Notes under the pieces: model-generated
Seen by the model: the letters and a program-made list of their open reading frames with translations, nothing else
Database searches by the model: none
Told to the model about the DNA's origin: nothing
In this document: positions 9,734 through 21,183 of the stretch, one piece after another
Layout of the letters: the number at the start of each line of letters is the position of its first letter
How positions within the stretch are numbered: the first letter of the stretch is position 1
Assembly: GCA_009667805.1 (NCBI GenBank)
Contig: CM019075.1
Coordinates: forward strand, 12,787,738 to 12,851,737
DNA from: Leptobrachium leishanense
Lineage: Eukaryota > Chordata > Amphibia > Anura > Megophryidae
DNA length: 64,000 bases
Direction of reading: 5' to 3'
Position numbers and translations under genes: made by a program

Positions 9734-10398
9734 TGTAACCGGAATCTGCAGGTTCACTCAAGACGAGGCCGGACCGGACACGAGCAAGGATTGTCTGAAC
9801 ACGAGTCTCTTCAGGAAAGGCAAACTTTATTGTGATATCACAACAGATGCTCAAACAGGATTCAATCGCAAAGAATGAGCCTCGATTATACAGTGTCCTG
9901 AGGTTTTATACCTCAAATACATAATTAGGTACATCCCAATTAGCCCACCTCCCGATGACACTATCCCACCCCACGTGGGTTAATACCTCCCTTAACTTAA
10001 TACAAAAGACATTTCATTAATTGGCCGTAAATTGTCAAACTTTGTGTTAGTTTCAATAAATCATGATTAGTTGCTCTTACTGTTCCGGGCTGCGCCCGTT
10101 TCCCTAGCGTCTTCAATTATTTGTTACAGATGGCACCTGGTCTGATCTCTATACTCCTTTGTATTTCTACGGGCCCTAACGACCTTGATGTATCTTTCTT
10201 CTGTGCCGGGAACAGCAGAGATCTTTCTCAGAGCTTTAATTGCTTTTCTGCTAATCTAGCACATTCCTAAATTTCTACGTATGACTCATTCTAGTTTCAA
10301 CTAAAACTTGCCTAGTTATTTTCAAGTGAACCGATATTCTGAACAAGATGGTCGCCTGGCTTATAATGGCGGCCATCTTCCAGTCTATTTCCACTTCA
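9734..10398 (-). repeat. Solo LTR of the same ERV family
   Basis: This 665-bp copy of the 8514-9180 LTR is flanked by a 4-bp target duplication GTAC (9730-9733 and 10399-10402). No internal retroviral sequence adjoins it, so it is the product of LTR-LTR recombination of a separate insertion. Confidence 0.88.
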
Positions 10399-10486
10399 GT
10401 ACCTCGATGACTTTCTTCCATTTTTTTTACACTTCATTTTCAGGCAACATAATCTGGAGTTGGAGTAGAATCATCGGCTTAACCTA

Positions 10487-10800
10487 GGGTTGCTAGATCC
10501 TCCACGTGTTCCTGGACACATAACTTATTCATGCTGATGGCCAGGGCATGAAAAAAAAAGCAACCCTGCAGTATGTAGAATCCATACGCTGCTGGTGAAA
10601 AAAGTAAAATCCCAAACGAGCTGCCTTGATCAGAGAATAGGTTTCCTGCTGGGAGCATTTGGGCTATACATGTTACAGGACTTCTTCCCTGTGCCTGTCG
10701 TCTGCATGGAATAGCTATGTGCCAGGAATACACAGCTGATCTGTTAACCCTACCGGTTCTGTGTGTCTCCCTGTAACGTCCCTCTGTAAATGCTGGGACT
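10487..10800. repeat. Dispersed repeat, copy 1 (related to 43655-43965)
   Basis: The sequence from GGTTGCTAGATC through ATGAAAAA...GCAACCCTGCAGTATGTAGAATCCATA resembles the copy inside the palmitoyltransferase gene intron 3. The family was not recognised. Confidence 0.6.
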
Positions 10801-10832
10801 CTATTACTTACGTAGGGCATACTGATGAAATA

Positions 10833-11250
10833 TACATTAAGTGCTCAAACACACCACACATTACTGTGAGTTTTACTGCTGTGGAGCTCTGTGACGCGCT
10901 CATACACTGCACATTACTGTGAGTTTTATTGCTGGGGAGTTCGTTGATACACTCATACACAGTGCACATTACTGTGCATTTTATTGCTGTGGAGGCCTGT
11001 GATGCGCTCATACACACCACATATTACTGTTTTATAGCTGTGGAGCTCTGTAATACGCTCATACACACGGCACATTACTGTGAGTTTTATTGCTGTGGAG
11101 CTCTGTGATACGCTAATACACACCACACATTACTGTGAGTTTTATTGCCGTGGAGCTCTGTGATATGCTAATACACACCACACATTACTGTGAGTTTTAT
11201 TGCTGTGCAGCTCTGTGATACGCTCATACACACTGCACATTGCTGTGGGT
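10833..11250. repeat. 55-bp tandem satellite, about 7.5 copies
   Basis: Units contain CACATTACTGTGAGTTTTAT, then TGCTGTGGAGCTCTGTGATA and CGCTCATACACACC, with small length variation. Single units recur at 24525 and 24825. Confidence 0.85.
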
Positions 11251-12072
11251 TTTGTGGTCATATTTTATACTTTTCTGGTGCGTCCCTGTTGTCCCCATTG
11301 AAATACTTGGCCATGGGCTGCTATGACATTGTATTGTGCGTTTATATATTAGTATCCTGTGTTGTATGGCACGTGATGATATACCGGGCTGGTTGTCTAT
11401 GATTTTCATGGGCTGCTTTTTATTCCCACTTCAGCCCTGCCTAGAACCCACCCTAATGGACAGATTATCATCAGCAGTATGGCTTTATCTTGGCATTATG
11501 AACCTACATGGTAGCCAGGGTTGTTTCTGCCGAAGTCCTCCCCCTCTTGTTTCTTATTAACATGTTCTTGGCGTGCTTGGACGGATCACTCACTAGACCA
11601 AGGTCCATCTATCCAATTTGATTGTTGCTTTGACATCTTGAACAGATCTTGGCAGTCTCTCTTGGCACTTGTACTTTCTGGGCAGCGGATTAAAAAAAAA
11701 GCTTATTAACTGTTTCACTAGTAGGTGATCTCGGTTGGAAAATTATTTAAACGTTTAGTTGAAACATGCGTCTAACGGTAGCAGATCAACAAAGGGTAAA
11801 ATAAGCATTTTGAACAGCGGTTGTTGAGAGCAAATGTATTTTTCACCTATTTATCCTTGACACTTATCACTGGGATGACGGGTTCTAAACTCTAGATGGT
11901 GTCCCTTATCTGGCACAATGTCACACGGCGTCTCTGCATTATCAGCATACAGGCAGGAATGGCCTTTGTGTCAGTAAATGTGCTGCAGACAGATAATAAA
12001 ATGGAGAGATCTCCTGCTTATTTGGATTTGTAGTGATCAGAATGAGATTATTAGCAATGCAGCAAAACGCAT
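11251..12072. other. Intergenic, nothing recognised
   Basis: Only short, unconvincing ORFs are present. No repeat family or RNA gene was recognised. Confidence 0.5.
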
Positions 12073-12178
12073 TAAATTGTTATTGAATGGCCTGGCTGCA
12101 GACCGAAATGGCGGCGTAAATCTCGAGCTCCCGACCCGACTACTGTAAAAATTCGCAGAATTCACAACCCGAGTGGCT

Positions 12179-13260
12179 ATGGTCCGCACATCGAACAGCA
12201 GGAAAACCAGGAACTCCTCTGCATCCTCCGGCACTACTCCGACGAGACCTATCGCGGAATTTTTCGACTCTCCGCACCCGCGGCCCAGGACGAAGGGCGC
12301 GCCTAAGATGGCGGCCTCCCCGGCACTCTCAGAATCATCCTCCATGGGAGGGCAATCTGCAATACAGCGACTAGAGCTTCTGATAGCCGACCTCCCCACC
12401 CGGGCCGAACTACCTACCCGCGCGGACTTCGCTGATATGTTGGCTCAGGTGCAAGCATCGTTTGGGCGGGAGATATCGGAGGTACGGGCTGAAGTCTCTA
12501 CGATCGCTACACGTGTACAACGCCTCGAGGTGGAGGTGAAGGCACTACCAACAACATCTACGAGCGCGGACCAGATGACGGAGCTACGTATATCGGACCT
12601 ACACCGCAGAACAGACGACCTAGAAAATAGATCGAGAAGACACAATATAAGGGTGAGAGGGGTGGGAGAGGATGTCCTTGAAATTAAGGCCTTCTTACTT
12701 GGTGCCTTCTCACATGTTTTGAGCGGCCCTCCATTACCCAACGCCGCGATTGACAGGGCCCATCGAGCCCTCCGCCCTAGAGCTCCCACCACCTCAGCCC
12801 CCCGAGGGACATAATTTGCCATCTCCCTGACTTTTCGTTAAAAGAGGCAATAATGATGGAGGCCAGAGTACGCCGACAATGGAAATTTGCGGGTGAGACT
12901 TTCGAGATCTTTCAGGACCTCTCCCCTTATACACTGGCAGCGAGGAGAGCGTTACGCCCTATAACCCGCCAATTACAAGAAACAAATACCCCTTATCGGT
13001 GGGGATTTCCTTTCGCTCTTTCAGCTCGCAAAAACAATTTAATGCACACCATTCATTCTCCATCAGATGTGAGCTCGTTCCTCTCAGCAATGGGATTGCC
13101 GGATACTGAGATCTCAGACTGGGAACGCACCCCGCTGTCCCCTCCGGCAATGAGGCCTCTGAACGGGGCTTCCCGCCCACAGCGCTCGCCCAGAGGGAGT
13201 CGATATCACGAATCCCGTTCACCACCTACTGCGCAACCGCACTCGCAACAACCAGATTGA
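12179..13260 (+). pseudogene. L1 ORF1 with one frameshift
   Basis: The first part starts MVRTSNSRKTRN and has a coiled-coil-like segment and the signature ENRSRRHNIRVRG. It ends at a stop (12812-12814) because the frame changes between about 12775 and 12800, where the reading would pass into PRDIICHLPDF. The second part (12853-13260) contains PITRQLQETNTPYRWGFPF, the C-terminal ORF1 domain. The protein would coat LINE RNA. As it stands it is broken by a single small indel. Confidence 0.82.
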
Positions 13261-14144
13261 GATAGGAACTCTTCTTCTCAGTACTGGGTCCCGGACGCTG
13301 AGGAGGCCGACGGGGAACATACTCTGCAGCCCACGTGGCACTGGAACCTCTGAACAGGACGTCTCGCCCACACCGCTCCCCTAGAGGAACTCGGGTCCTG
13401 AAACCCAAGATCCACTTGCTGCATCTCCGGTAGCATTGAGTCCGGATTGAGGTGTGTTTTTTCTTTTGTTTTTTTTTTTTTTTTTTTTTTGGGAAGAGAG
13501 AGACAAAAACTAACGGGGGGGGAAAAGAGGGAACGAAAAGGGGGGGGAGGGGGAAGGAAAAAAAGAAAAGAAAAAGAAAAGAAAAAGAAGAAAAAAGAAG
13601 GGGGAAAAAAAAAAAAAAAAAAGGGAAAGAAAAAAAAGGAAGGAAAAAAAAAAAAAAAAGAAGGGGAAAAGGGAAAAAGAAAAGAAAAAGAGAAGAAGGG
13701 GGGGGGAAAGGGGAAAAAAGAAAAAAAGAGAAGGGAAAAGGGAAGAAAAAAGAAAAGAAGGGGGGGGGAAAAAAAGAAAAGGAAAAAAAAAAGAAGGAAA
13801 GAAAAGGAAGGGAAAAAAGGGGAAAAAGAGAGAAAACAGGAGGGGGAAAGAGAAGGGGACACATAATGGTTTGTCTCACGAAAGAAGCACAATTTTTTTC
13901 ATTATTTTAATAAGTCCAGAACTGTTGGTCGTTGGACCGTGTCGGGATTAACCTCACTTGAAATAACTGGGGCTGATTTCTATATTGGAGGACAGAATAC
14001 CGATTTCCATATACGCTTGATGGACTGCGCCCGCAGCCTGATAGGCAGCCGCTCTCGTTGACACGGATGACCTGAACTCTAGTTGCGATTGGGTTCGAAC
14101 ACTACAACGAGCGGAGTTACCTCGGGCTTCTACCTACCCGAGTT

Positions 14145-14181
<37 letters not shown>

Positions 14182-14901
14182 CTACCATATCATATGTTTG
14201 GTTCTTTCACTTGGTTGTGGTTAGGCCCACATAGTGTTTCTGATATTATAATCGTCATTTAATGTAGCTGCAGGATATGTTATTGTTTGTACATACTGCA
14301 CCAGTTTAAAATGTTATTTTTATTTTAAGAATCGATTCTTATGCCAACCTGTTACTTTAAACCGAGTCCAGTTTAGTTTAGACCATAGCACACTTGAATT
14401 TTTTGAACGTCGGTAGTTGGGGGTGGGAAGTTCTTTGGTCGTGCTGCACATTAATACTATACAGGTATTGAAATATTTTCTCTTGTAGTGCTTAATCGAT
14501 TGTGAGCCTTGCCGCCTACGCCCCGCGAGGCATAGTGCGACTCCTCTCCCTCTTGCTTGTGGACTCTCCACTTAGCCCTTGGACTGGGCGGTGGTGAGTA
14601 TCATCACAGTAAGCGCACTTTAAGCCTCCTTTTTAAGTACAAGCTCGTTCATCACTCCTTTCTTGGTGTCTACTATTCTTAATGTTCTAAGCCACTTCAG
14701 TAACCTCTTACACACCTTCTCTTCTACTTTTTATCTCAATCTTTACTTACTCTACCCTCTTTTTTACACGCTGTATCTCTCCCACTCCCCCTAACCCATT
14801 TGTGACCCCTCCCGTCTATTTCTCCTATTGTTCAAGTGCTCCCGACTTGCCTTCTTCGTACCAGCGACTCCTTTAAATTTTATACAGGCAAATAACAAAA
14901 C
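13261..14901. other. Long inter-ORF region of the L1 with low-complexity tracts
   Basis: 1.6 kb separate ORF1 and ORF2. It contains a T run (13470-13490), the purine tract described separately, and another T run at 14143-14175. The remainder has no ORF of note. Inter-ORF spacers of L1 elements are normally short. Confidence 0.7.
13535..13836. repeat. 302-nt uninterrupted homopurine (G/A) tract
   Basis: Every base from 13535 to 13836 is A or G, with AAAAAG/GGGGGA-type blocks of changing length and no fixed period. It is flanked by near-pure purine DNA (13490-13860). The ORFs seen on either strand here are composition artefacts. Confidence 0.95.
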
Positions 14902-17900
14902 ATGTCAAGTCACAAACCCCCATATGTGGCCCGCACTTTACAGCTGACTAGCATAAATGCACGTGGCTTAAATATCCCAGAAAAAAGATCCCGACTTTTA
15001 CGAGACATAAGGGCTGCCAGGACGTCCGTCGCCTTCCTCCAAGAGACGCATTTTAGGAACGGTTCTGCCCCCGCGTTTGGAAACGCTGACTTTCCTACAG
15101 GTTTCTTTAGCAATTACACTGTGAGCAAATCACGTGGAGTAGCAATCTTATTTTCTAAAGATATACCCTTTGTGGTAGATGCGACAGAAACAGATGAGGG
15201 CGGAAGATACCTCTTTGTCAGGGGATCTATTCTAGACACAGTTTACACTTTTGTATCAATATACTTACCAAATAAGAAACAACACACGTGCTTGACAAAA
15301 ATACTCCGATCCTTGGACTTGTTTGAGAAGGGTATCACTATCATGGCCGGTGACTTTAACGTGGTCATAGACCCCCGACTTGACTCCTCCGCCGGCACAT
15401 CGACCACACCCCCACACGTGTTACGTGGAGTGCGACGCACGTTACAGGAACGTAGATTTGTGGATGTGTGGCGGACTCTACACCCCACGGAACGTGATTA
15501 TTCTTTCTTTTCTGCCGCGCACACGGTACATACACGCATCGATTATTTTTTCATGCACTATCAAGATCTAGGTCTGCCTACGTCGGTGGACATTAAGGCT
15601 ACTACGTGGTCTGATCACGCACCTATTTCGCTCACCTTACGGTCACCTCTTTTCGCTCCTCGGGAAAAAAATTGGCGCCTTAATATCTCCATTTTAGATG
15701 ACCCGTTAATCATGGCGGAATTGAAGACTATATTGACTAACTTTTTCACAGAAAACCTGACTCTTGATACCCCCATGCCAGTGATTTGGGAGGCTCATAA
15801 AGCAGTCGTCCGGGGGTTCTTTATCAGTAAGGGCACGGCCCGTAAGAAACTTCGCGAAGAGGAAATTCGCACACTCACAACGACCATCCGAGATCTCGAG
15901 ATAGAACATATTTCCACCAACGACCCGATGGTCTACCAAAACCTACTACAAGCCAGAAGCTCTCTGAATAAAATGCTGAATGACTCCATCCGCTTCCAGG
16001 CCTTGCGGTCACGTTCTTTTTTTGCATTAAACGAGAATAAACCAGGTCGTTTACTAGCGAGGATATTGCGCACTAGACGCATAGCCTCTTACATTCCGAA
16101 GATACGTATGCCGACTGGGCTGCTCACCACTGACCCGAGAGACATCTCGGCGACCTTTCTGGAATATTTCCGATCCCTATATAACATTGAGTCGACGGGC
16201 ACATGGACATCCTCGCCGGAACAACTGCAGACGTATCTAACTCGGACGATTACTCGCTCTCTTAGGCCTACAGACCAGGAGACCTTAAATGCTGCAATTA
16301 CTCCTGACGAATTGTTAACCGCTCTAAAAACAGCGAAAAATGGGAAGAGTCCGGGTCCTGATGGACTTCCAATTGAATATTACAAGATGTGCAACACGGA
16401 CTTACTTCCAGCCCTTCTTAATCTTTTCAACGCAATACGAGATGGAGTACCCCTACATCCACATTCGCTGATGGCAACAATCTCTTTGATTCCAAAGCCT
16501 GAGAAAGACCACACGTGTTGCGAAAATTTTCGGCCGATATCGTTATTAAATAATGATATGAAATTGCTAGCTCGCATACTGGCTAACCGCCTGAAGCGAT
16601 TTCTGCCACAGCTCGTGGACTCTGATCAGGTAGGATTCATCCCTGGTCGCGAAGCCAGGGATGCAACTACCAGGATACTGAATGCCTTAGCACTCTCCAA
16701 GCAGTCCAGGTCCCCACTTTTGTTGCTGTCAGCTGACGCCGAAAAGGCATTCGACAGAGTGCGTTGGCCTTTTTTGTTCCAGGCTATGCAACATTTTGGT
16801 ATTGGAGAGAAATATTTGAGTTGGGTTCAGGCTCTGTACTCAGCACCATCCGCAAGGGTTCGTGTTAATGGTGCTCTCACACAACCATTTTCAATCTTAA
16901 ACGGCACGCGTCAAGGATGCCCGCTTTCGCCTTTGCTTTTCGCACTCAGTTTAGAACCGCTTTTATCCGCTATCAGGCAAAATCCACTCATTAAGGGGGT
17001 CAGGGGAGCAAGACTGGAGCATAAGGTCTCAGCTTACGCTGATGACCTTATGTTTCTCATGCCCGACCCGATCGGGACGTTGCCGGAAGTTCTCCAAGAA
17101 TTACAAACATTTGGTGCACTTACAGGTTTTAAAATCAATGATGCAAAGTCGGAACTTTTGGCAGTCTCATTACCAATGACCTGGCGTACCAGATTGAAGG
17201 AACAGTACCCATTTCGTTGGTGCTCTCCCTCACTTACTTATCTCGGGATCAATCTAACATCAGATTACTCAAAACTTTTTACTCTTAACTATATGACGTT
17301 GCTAGACAAGTTTAGAAGGGATACCGCACAATGGACCTCTAAGTACTTGTCCTGGTCGGGCAGAATTGGGGTACTTAAGATGAATTTCTTACCGAGACTA
17401 TTATATTTGTTTCAAGCGCTTCCGATCCTATTACCTAGATCGTACCACCAATTGATTCGCTCCCTCTTCTCCAACTTTATTTGGCCACGAGGCCGCCCGC
17501 GGATTAAATATGCTACACTCTGCAAACCGAAGCTAAAGGGAGGTCTCGCTGTTCCCGACACTTTCCTTTACTATACGGCGGCACATATGAACAGAATTGT
17601 GGACTGGATGGCAGAATCCCCTAACCAGAAATGGCTGGACTTGGAGGAATTCTTGGCAGAACGACCAACCAGGCTACTTCCTTGGCTTTCTTGGATAGTA
17701 GTTAAAAACCTCACGCTTTCGGCCTCCCCCCTTGGACATACACTTCATCTCTGGCATAAATACAAAACGAAATTTGCACTGACAACGTACCCATCTCCGT
17801 TGCTTCCACTAGTTCACAACCCTGATTTACCAATTGCTATCTTACCATCCCTAATGGAGCGTTTTACAGATTCATCGGACCTCCGTGCCTATCATTTGCT

Positions 17901-18738
17901 GTGCGATGGCAATTTTGTACCACTTGACACACCGGAACACCCAGTTCCAACCTTTAATGTTCGCTTTAACTATCACCAAATTAAATCGTTCTTGAGGAAG
18001 TTACCGGGTAATGCCTCACTGAACAGACAACTCACCTCGTTTGAATCACTATGCCAAAAGGCACTGCCGTTAGTGCACGGCATCTCCACCATCTATTGCA
18101 TGCTACAAGCAGTTGGAGAGGAACCTCCGGACTTTATGGCCCGATGGGAACGTACCCTTAACACCCCAATTTCAGATGAAACCTGGACCAAAACACTCAG
18201 TTTGACACACCATGGCTCGCCGATGGCGAGATTGCAGGAAGCCTCGTACAAGTTGCTGGCTTTCTGGTATCGGACACCGGCTTTGGTAGCCAACTTTGAT
18301 GCATCCCATTCACCGAATTGCTGGAGGTGCCTTACGGCAATTGGCACCTACATTCATATTTGGTGGGAGTGTCCTTATCTGGAACCATATTGGAGAGGGG
18401 TACAAGATTTAGTGTCCCAAACTACAGATGTGAACCTTGACTTCACACCACAAGCCTTTCTCTTACTTATATTACCCTTCTCAGTGAAATCGATGAAGAA
18501 ATCTGTGTTATTGCGCATTCTTCTGGTTGCACGCTCTTTGATTCCCCTTTACTGGAAAACGGCAAATATACCGACGATGAAAATGCTGACAGACAAATTG
18601 GAGATATTACGCTCCAACGAGGAACTTGCACTCCCGCCAGCAGCAGCTGCACAAAACTTTACGGATGTATGGTTCCATTGGACGGCATATTGCTCCACAA
18701 CCAGATTCCGAGAGATCCTGGCAGCGGAGGTGACTTGA
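14902..18738 (+). CDS. L1 ORF2: AP endonuclease and reverse transcriptase, intact 1278 aa
   Basis: This enzyme nicks target DNA and reverse-transcribes the element RNA. The N-terminal APE-type endonuclease shows LQLTSINARGLN, FLQETHF, MAGDFNVVIDPRLD, RIDYFF and SDHAPISL. The RT domain shows NGKSPGPDGLPIEYYK, LIPKPEKD...NFRPISLL, DQVGFIPGREARD, LSADAEKAFDRVRWPFL, GTRQGCPLSPLLFAL and the catalytic AYADDLMFL. A C-terminal Cys-rich motif CWRCL...HIWWECPYL follows. The length is typical of L1/Tx1 ORF2. All catalytic motifs are intact and the frame has no stops, so the protein is potentially functional. Confidence 0.95.
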   Translation: MSSHKPPYVARTLQLTSINARGLNIPEKRSRLLRDIRAARTSVAFLQETHFRNGSAPAFGNADFPTGFFSNYTVSKSRGVAILFSKDIPFVVDATETDEGGRYLFVRGSILDTVYTFVSIYLPNKKQHTCLTKILRSLDLFEKGITIMAGDFNVVIDPRLDSSAGTSTTPPHVLRGVRRTLQERRFVDVWRTLHPTERDYSFFSAAHTVHTRIDYFFMHYQDLGLPTSVDIKATTWSDHAPISLTLRSPLFAPREKNWRLNISILDDPLIMAELKTILTNFFTENLTLDTPMPVIWEAHKAVVRGFFISKGTARKKLREEEIRTLTTTIRDLEIEHISTNDPMVYQNLLQARSSLNKMLNDSIRFQALRSRSFFALNENKPGRLLARILRTRRIASYIPKIRMPTGLLTTDPRDISATFLEYFRSLYNIESTGTWTSSPEQLQTYLTRTITRSLRPTDQETLNAAITPDELLTALKTAKNGKSPGPDGLPIEYYKMCNTDLLPALLNLFNAIRDGVPLHPHSLMATISLIPKPEKDHTCCENFRPISLLNNDMKLLARILANRLKRFLPQLVDSDQVGFIPGREARDATTRILNALALSKQSRSPLLLLSADAEKAFDRVRWPFLFQAMQHFGIGEKYLSWVQALYSAPSARVRVNGALTQPFSILNGTRQGCPLSPLLFALSLEPLLSAIRQNPLIKGVRGARLEHKVSAYADDLMFLMPDPIGTLPEVLQELQTFGALTGFKINDAKSELLAVSLPMTWRTRLKEQYPFRWCSPSLTYLGINLTSDYSKLFTLNYMTLLDKFRRDTAQWTSKYLSWSGRIGVLKMNFLPRLLYLFQALPILLPRSYHQLIRSLFSNFIWPRGRPRIKYATLCKPKLKGGLAVPDTFLYYTAAHMNRIVDWMAESPNQKWLDLEEFLAERPTRLLPWLSWIVVKNLTLSASPLGHTLHLWHKYKTKFALTTYPSPLLPLVHNPDLPIAILPSLMERFTDSSDLRAYHLLCDGNFVPLDTPEHPVPTFNVRFNYHQIKSFLRKLPGNASLNRQLTSFESLCQKALPLVHGISTIYCMLQAVGEEPPDFMARWERTLNTPISDETWTKTLSLTHHGSPMARLQEASYKLLAFWYRTPALVANFDASHSPNCWRCLTAIGTYIHIWWECPYLEPYWRGVQDLVSQTTDVNLDFTPQAFLLLILPFSVKSMKKSVLLRILLVARSLIPLYWKTANIPTMKMLTDKLEILRSNEELALPPAAAAQNFTDVWFHWTAYCSTTRFREILAAEVT

Positions 18739-19364
18739 GGAGGAGAGGCTAGGATGACTTGCTCAATGGAGGAGGGCGGCGGACGGACGTGTTAGTTCTG
18801 AATTGACTAGCAGCTCGCACTCACAATTCATACCCCCCCCCCTTTTTTTAGGTTATATCTCTTAGCAGTGTCCACCCTCCCAGCAGGTCAGTTGTGTTAC
18901 TCATCCACTCTCCCACACCCCACCCCACCCCATTAATACCACTGTTCTCCCTTATCCCTTATCTAATGAGGTTTTCTTTCTTCTCTATTCTATTCTCATT
19001 CCTTTTCCGCTTCTGCTCCTGATGAATCCTTGAGCTACAGGTTCTCTTACCGTGCTCTGAAGGTTTTCTGCAGAACACACACCGGCTCACATCATGCCAC
19101 AACCCCCTTTACTTCAGGCCAATCTATTTCGCACTACTCCAGAAACAGAATAACTTCTTTATGTTTTCATATAAGTATGATGGCTTTGTTCATAATTGGT
19201 ATTAGCTTGTACATGGGGTCGCCGGGTTTGATAGACATGAATCGTAGGAATGGCGGAAAGCCAAATATGTATCTGTATGAGCTCTCAAACCTATATTAGA
19301 TATGTCGGATACTTAAAATCTGCTTGTATATTTTGCATTTGAAAACCAATAAACTTTGTATTTC
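18739..19364 (+). other. L1 3' UTR
   Basis: 626 bp from the ORF2 stop to the target duplication, with an AATAAA signal at about 19349. Confidence 0.8.
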
Positions 19365-19381
19365 TAAATTGTTATTGAATG

Positions 19382-19567
19382 CGTTTCAATGTATTAGCAT
19401 GCAAAAATAACCTCACTTGGGATTTTTGTACTTAACCAGTTGTAAATTTCATCTACTTGCATAGGGATTCCTGGATTTCCACGTGACAACATGTTCAGGT
19501 TTATGCACTAAACTAGGAATTTTGTAAAACTGCTAAATAAATTCTCACGCTTTTCTGTTAACACTTC
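19382..19567. other. Short intergenic stretch, nothing recognised
   Basis: Unique-looking AT-rich DNA between the L1 and the minisatellite. Confidence 0.4.
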
Positions 19568-19966
19568 CCTTTTAGGGCTTCCTCCATATATTCAGGGTGT
19601 GTGGGTGTCTTTTAGGGGCTCCTCCATATATTCAGGGTGTGCGGGTGTATTTTTAGGGGCTCCTCCATATATTCAGGGTGTGTGGGTGTCTTTTAGGGGC
19701 TCCTCCATATATTCAGGGTGTGCGGGTGTGTTTTTAGGGACTCCTCCATATATTCATGGTGTGTGGGTGTCTTTTAGGGGCTCCTCCATATATTCAGGGT
19801 GTGCGGGTGTCTTTTTAGGGCTTCCTCCATATATTCAGGGTGTGCGGGTGTCTTTTTAGGGCTTCCTCCATATATTCAGGGTGTGCGGGTGTCTTTTTAG
19901 GGGTTCCTCCATATATTCAGGGTGTGTGGGTGTCCTTTTTAGGGGTTGCTCCATATGTTCAGGGTG
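19568..19966. repeat. 44-bp minisatellite array 1, about 9 copies
   Basis: Units carry CTTTTTAGGGGCTCCTCCAT followed by ATATTCAGGGTGTGCGGGTGT, with T/C variants. The same unit forms a larger array at 52217-53540. Confidence 0.92.
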
Positions 19967-20310
19967 AATAACAGAACTGCAAGTCTGCAAAGCAGTAAAA
20001 CTGACTGCATTGGGTCTGTAAACAATAAAGTTGTATTCATAAAGCAGCAAAACTGCCATTTAGTGAACGGTCACCATATTTTTCAGAAATCGGATTCGCT
20101 GTAGCAGTTACTGGACGTTGGTGAAAACCGAAGAATTGAGCCGATAACTGCCGAATTGGCCTCAGTGAATTCCACCGAACTGGTATGATAAAAAGAAGCA
20201 TCCTGTTCACCGAATAGGAGCATAAATTGATTAAAGGTTTAGTAAAAATGTGTCTAAATAATAAAAAGGTCTGTTTATAAAATAAAGTTAATTTAAAAAA
20301 AATTAAAACT
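19967..20310. repeat. AT-rich decayed MITE-like sequence
   Basis: Sequence with GAATTGAGCCGATAACTGCC and related pieces resembles 21200-21490, 21929-22300 and 48300-48784. It looks like the left part of an element split by the MITEs at 20311-21183. Confidence 0.4.
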
Positions 20311-20762
20311 TAGGCTAGGGTCAGATGAGCGCATTTTGTACAGACTGTGCGTCCGTGCGGTACGAACGTACTTACTGACTGACGACAAGGTAGTGGCCAC
20401 ACAGTCCGTTTTTTTCACTGACGGATTTCTTGACTGATGTAGCAGGGAAAATAAATAAAAATGAAAAAACATTCTGTCCGTCAAAAATGCTGGACGTATA
20501 AATGCAGTCCGTCTGACCACGCTCCATCACTCACACACAAAGCTAAGCGGACGTTGTGGACGTGGCGCACTCTGCACGTCCGTTCTAGCAGTATTACGTT
20601 CTTGCCTAACCTGCGTCCGTTTGCTGCGTCCGTCAGCCCCCGCACTTCTGTGCGGACGTACTTCGTGTGTGGGGCTCCATGTAACACAATTGTATGCTAT
20701 CATGGGGGTACTTATGAGCGGCAACACGTACGTTAACACTGCGTTCGTCTGACCCCAGCCTA
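20311..20762. repeat. MITE family A, copy A1
   Basis: Terminal inverted repeats are TAGGCTAGGGTCAGAT at the left and GTCTGACCCCAGCCTA at the right. The interior is rich in CG-containing ACG/CGT words. Confidence 0.8.
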
Positions 20763-20764
20763 AC

Positions 20765-21183
20765 AAGGCTAGGGTCAAACGAACGCATTTTTCACATCGA
20801 CCGTCAAAAAGTGCGTCTGAACGCATTGACGTATTTTTTTTTACGGTGGACGCGAAAGCGGTCAAACGATGCACATTTTCGTGATCGTCAATAAAACAGT
20901 TTTTGCGTCTGGATGTTATGTAGGCTGGACATTAGCAGCGTCTGACGTCTCCTAATCACGCACACTTGCCGCTATGCCGACGCAGCGCACTCTGTACGTC
21001 AGTACTAGCGGTTCTACGTTCTCAAAAAAATGCGTTCGTTTGCCGCTTGCGTTGCGCGGCCGGTTCTTTCGTGCGGCCGTACTTCGTATATTGCCCGTCA
21101 TTGCGCGTCATTTGCTGCTACTACGGCCGTGATTAAGTGCGCCTAAACGCACGTTAAAAATGCGTTAGTGTGACCCCAGCCTA
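20765..21183. repeat. MITE family A, copy A2
   Basis: The same family lies directly beside A1. The left end is AAGGCTAGGGTCAAACGAAC and the right end is GTGTGACCCCAGCCTA. Confidence 0.82.

Larger units (their letters stand above)
12090..19364 (+). mobile_element. Nearly full-length L1/Tx1-type LINE with 17-bp target duplication
   Basis: The 7275-bp element is flanked by TAAATTGTTATTGAATG at 12073-12089 and 19365-19381. It has a GC-rich 5' UTR, a frameshifted ORF1, an unusually long 1.6-kb inter-ORF region with a purine tract and a 33-T run, an intact ORF2 and a 626-bp 3' UTR ending in CCAATAAACTTTGTATTTC without a long poly(A). Identical target duplications and an intact ORF2 suggest a recent insertion. 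Confidence 0.93.

Noticed and set aside
8514..10398. The two LTRs as the ends of one short provirus
   Set aside because: The PBS adjoins only the first. The second has its own GTAC duplication. The DNA between holds a SINE and no viral sequence.
13226..13910. Several ORFs over 130 codons on both strands
   Set aside because: They come from the purine tract (Lys/Glu/Gly-only or Phe/Pro/Ser-only peptides).
19568..19966. CRISPR-like appearance of regular repeats
   Set aside because: Units are contiguous with no unique spacers, and the DNA is vertebrate. The same applies to the 30990 and 52217 arrays.
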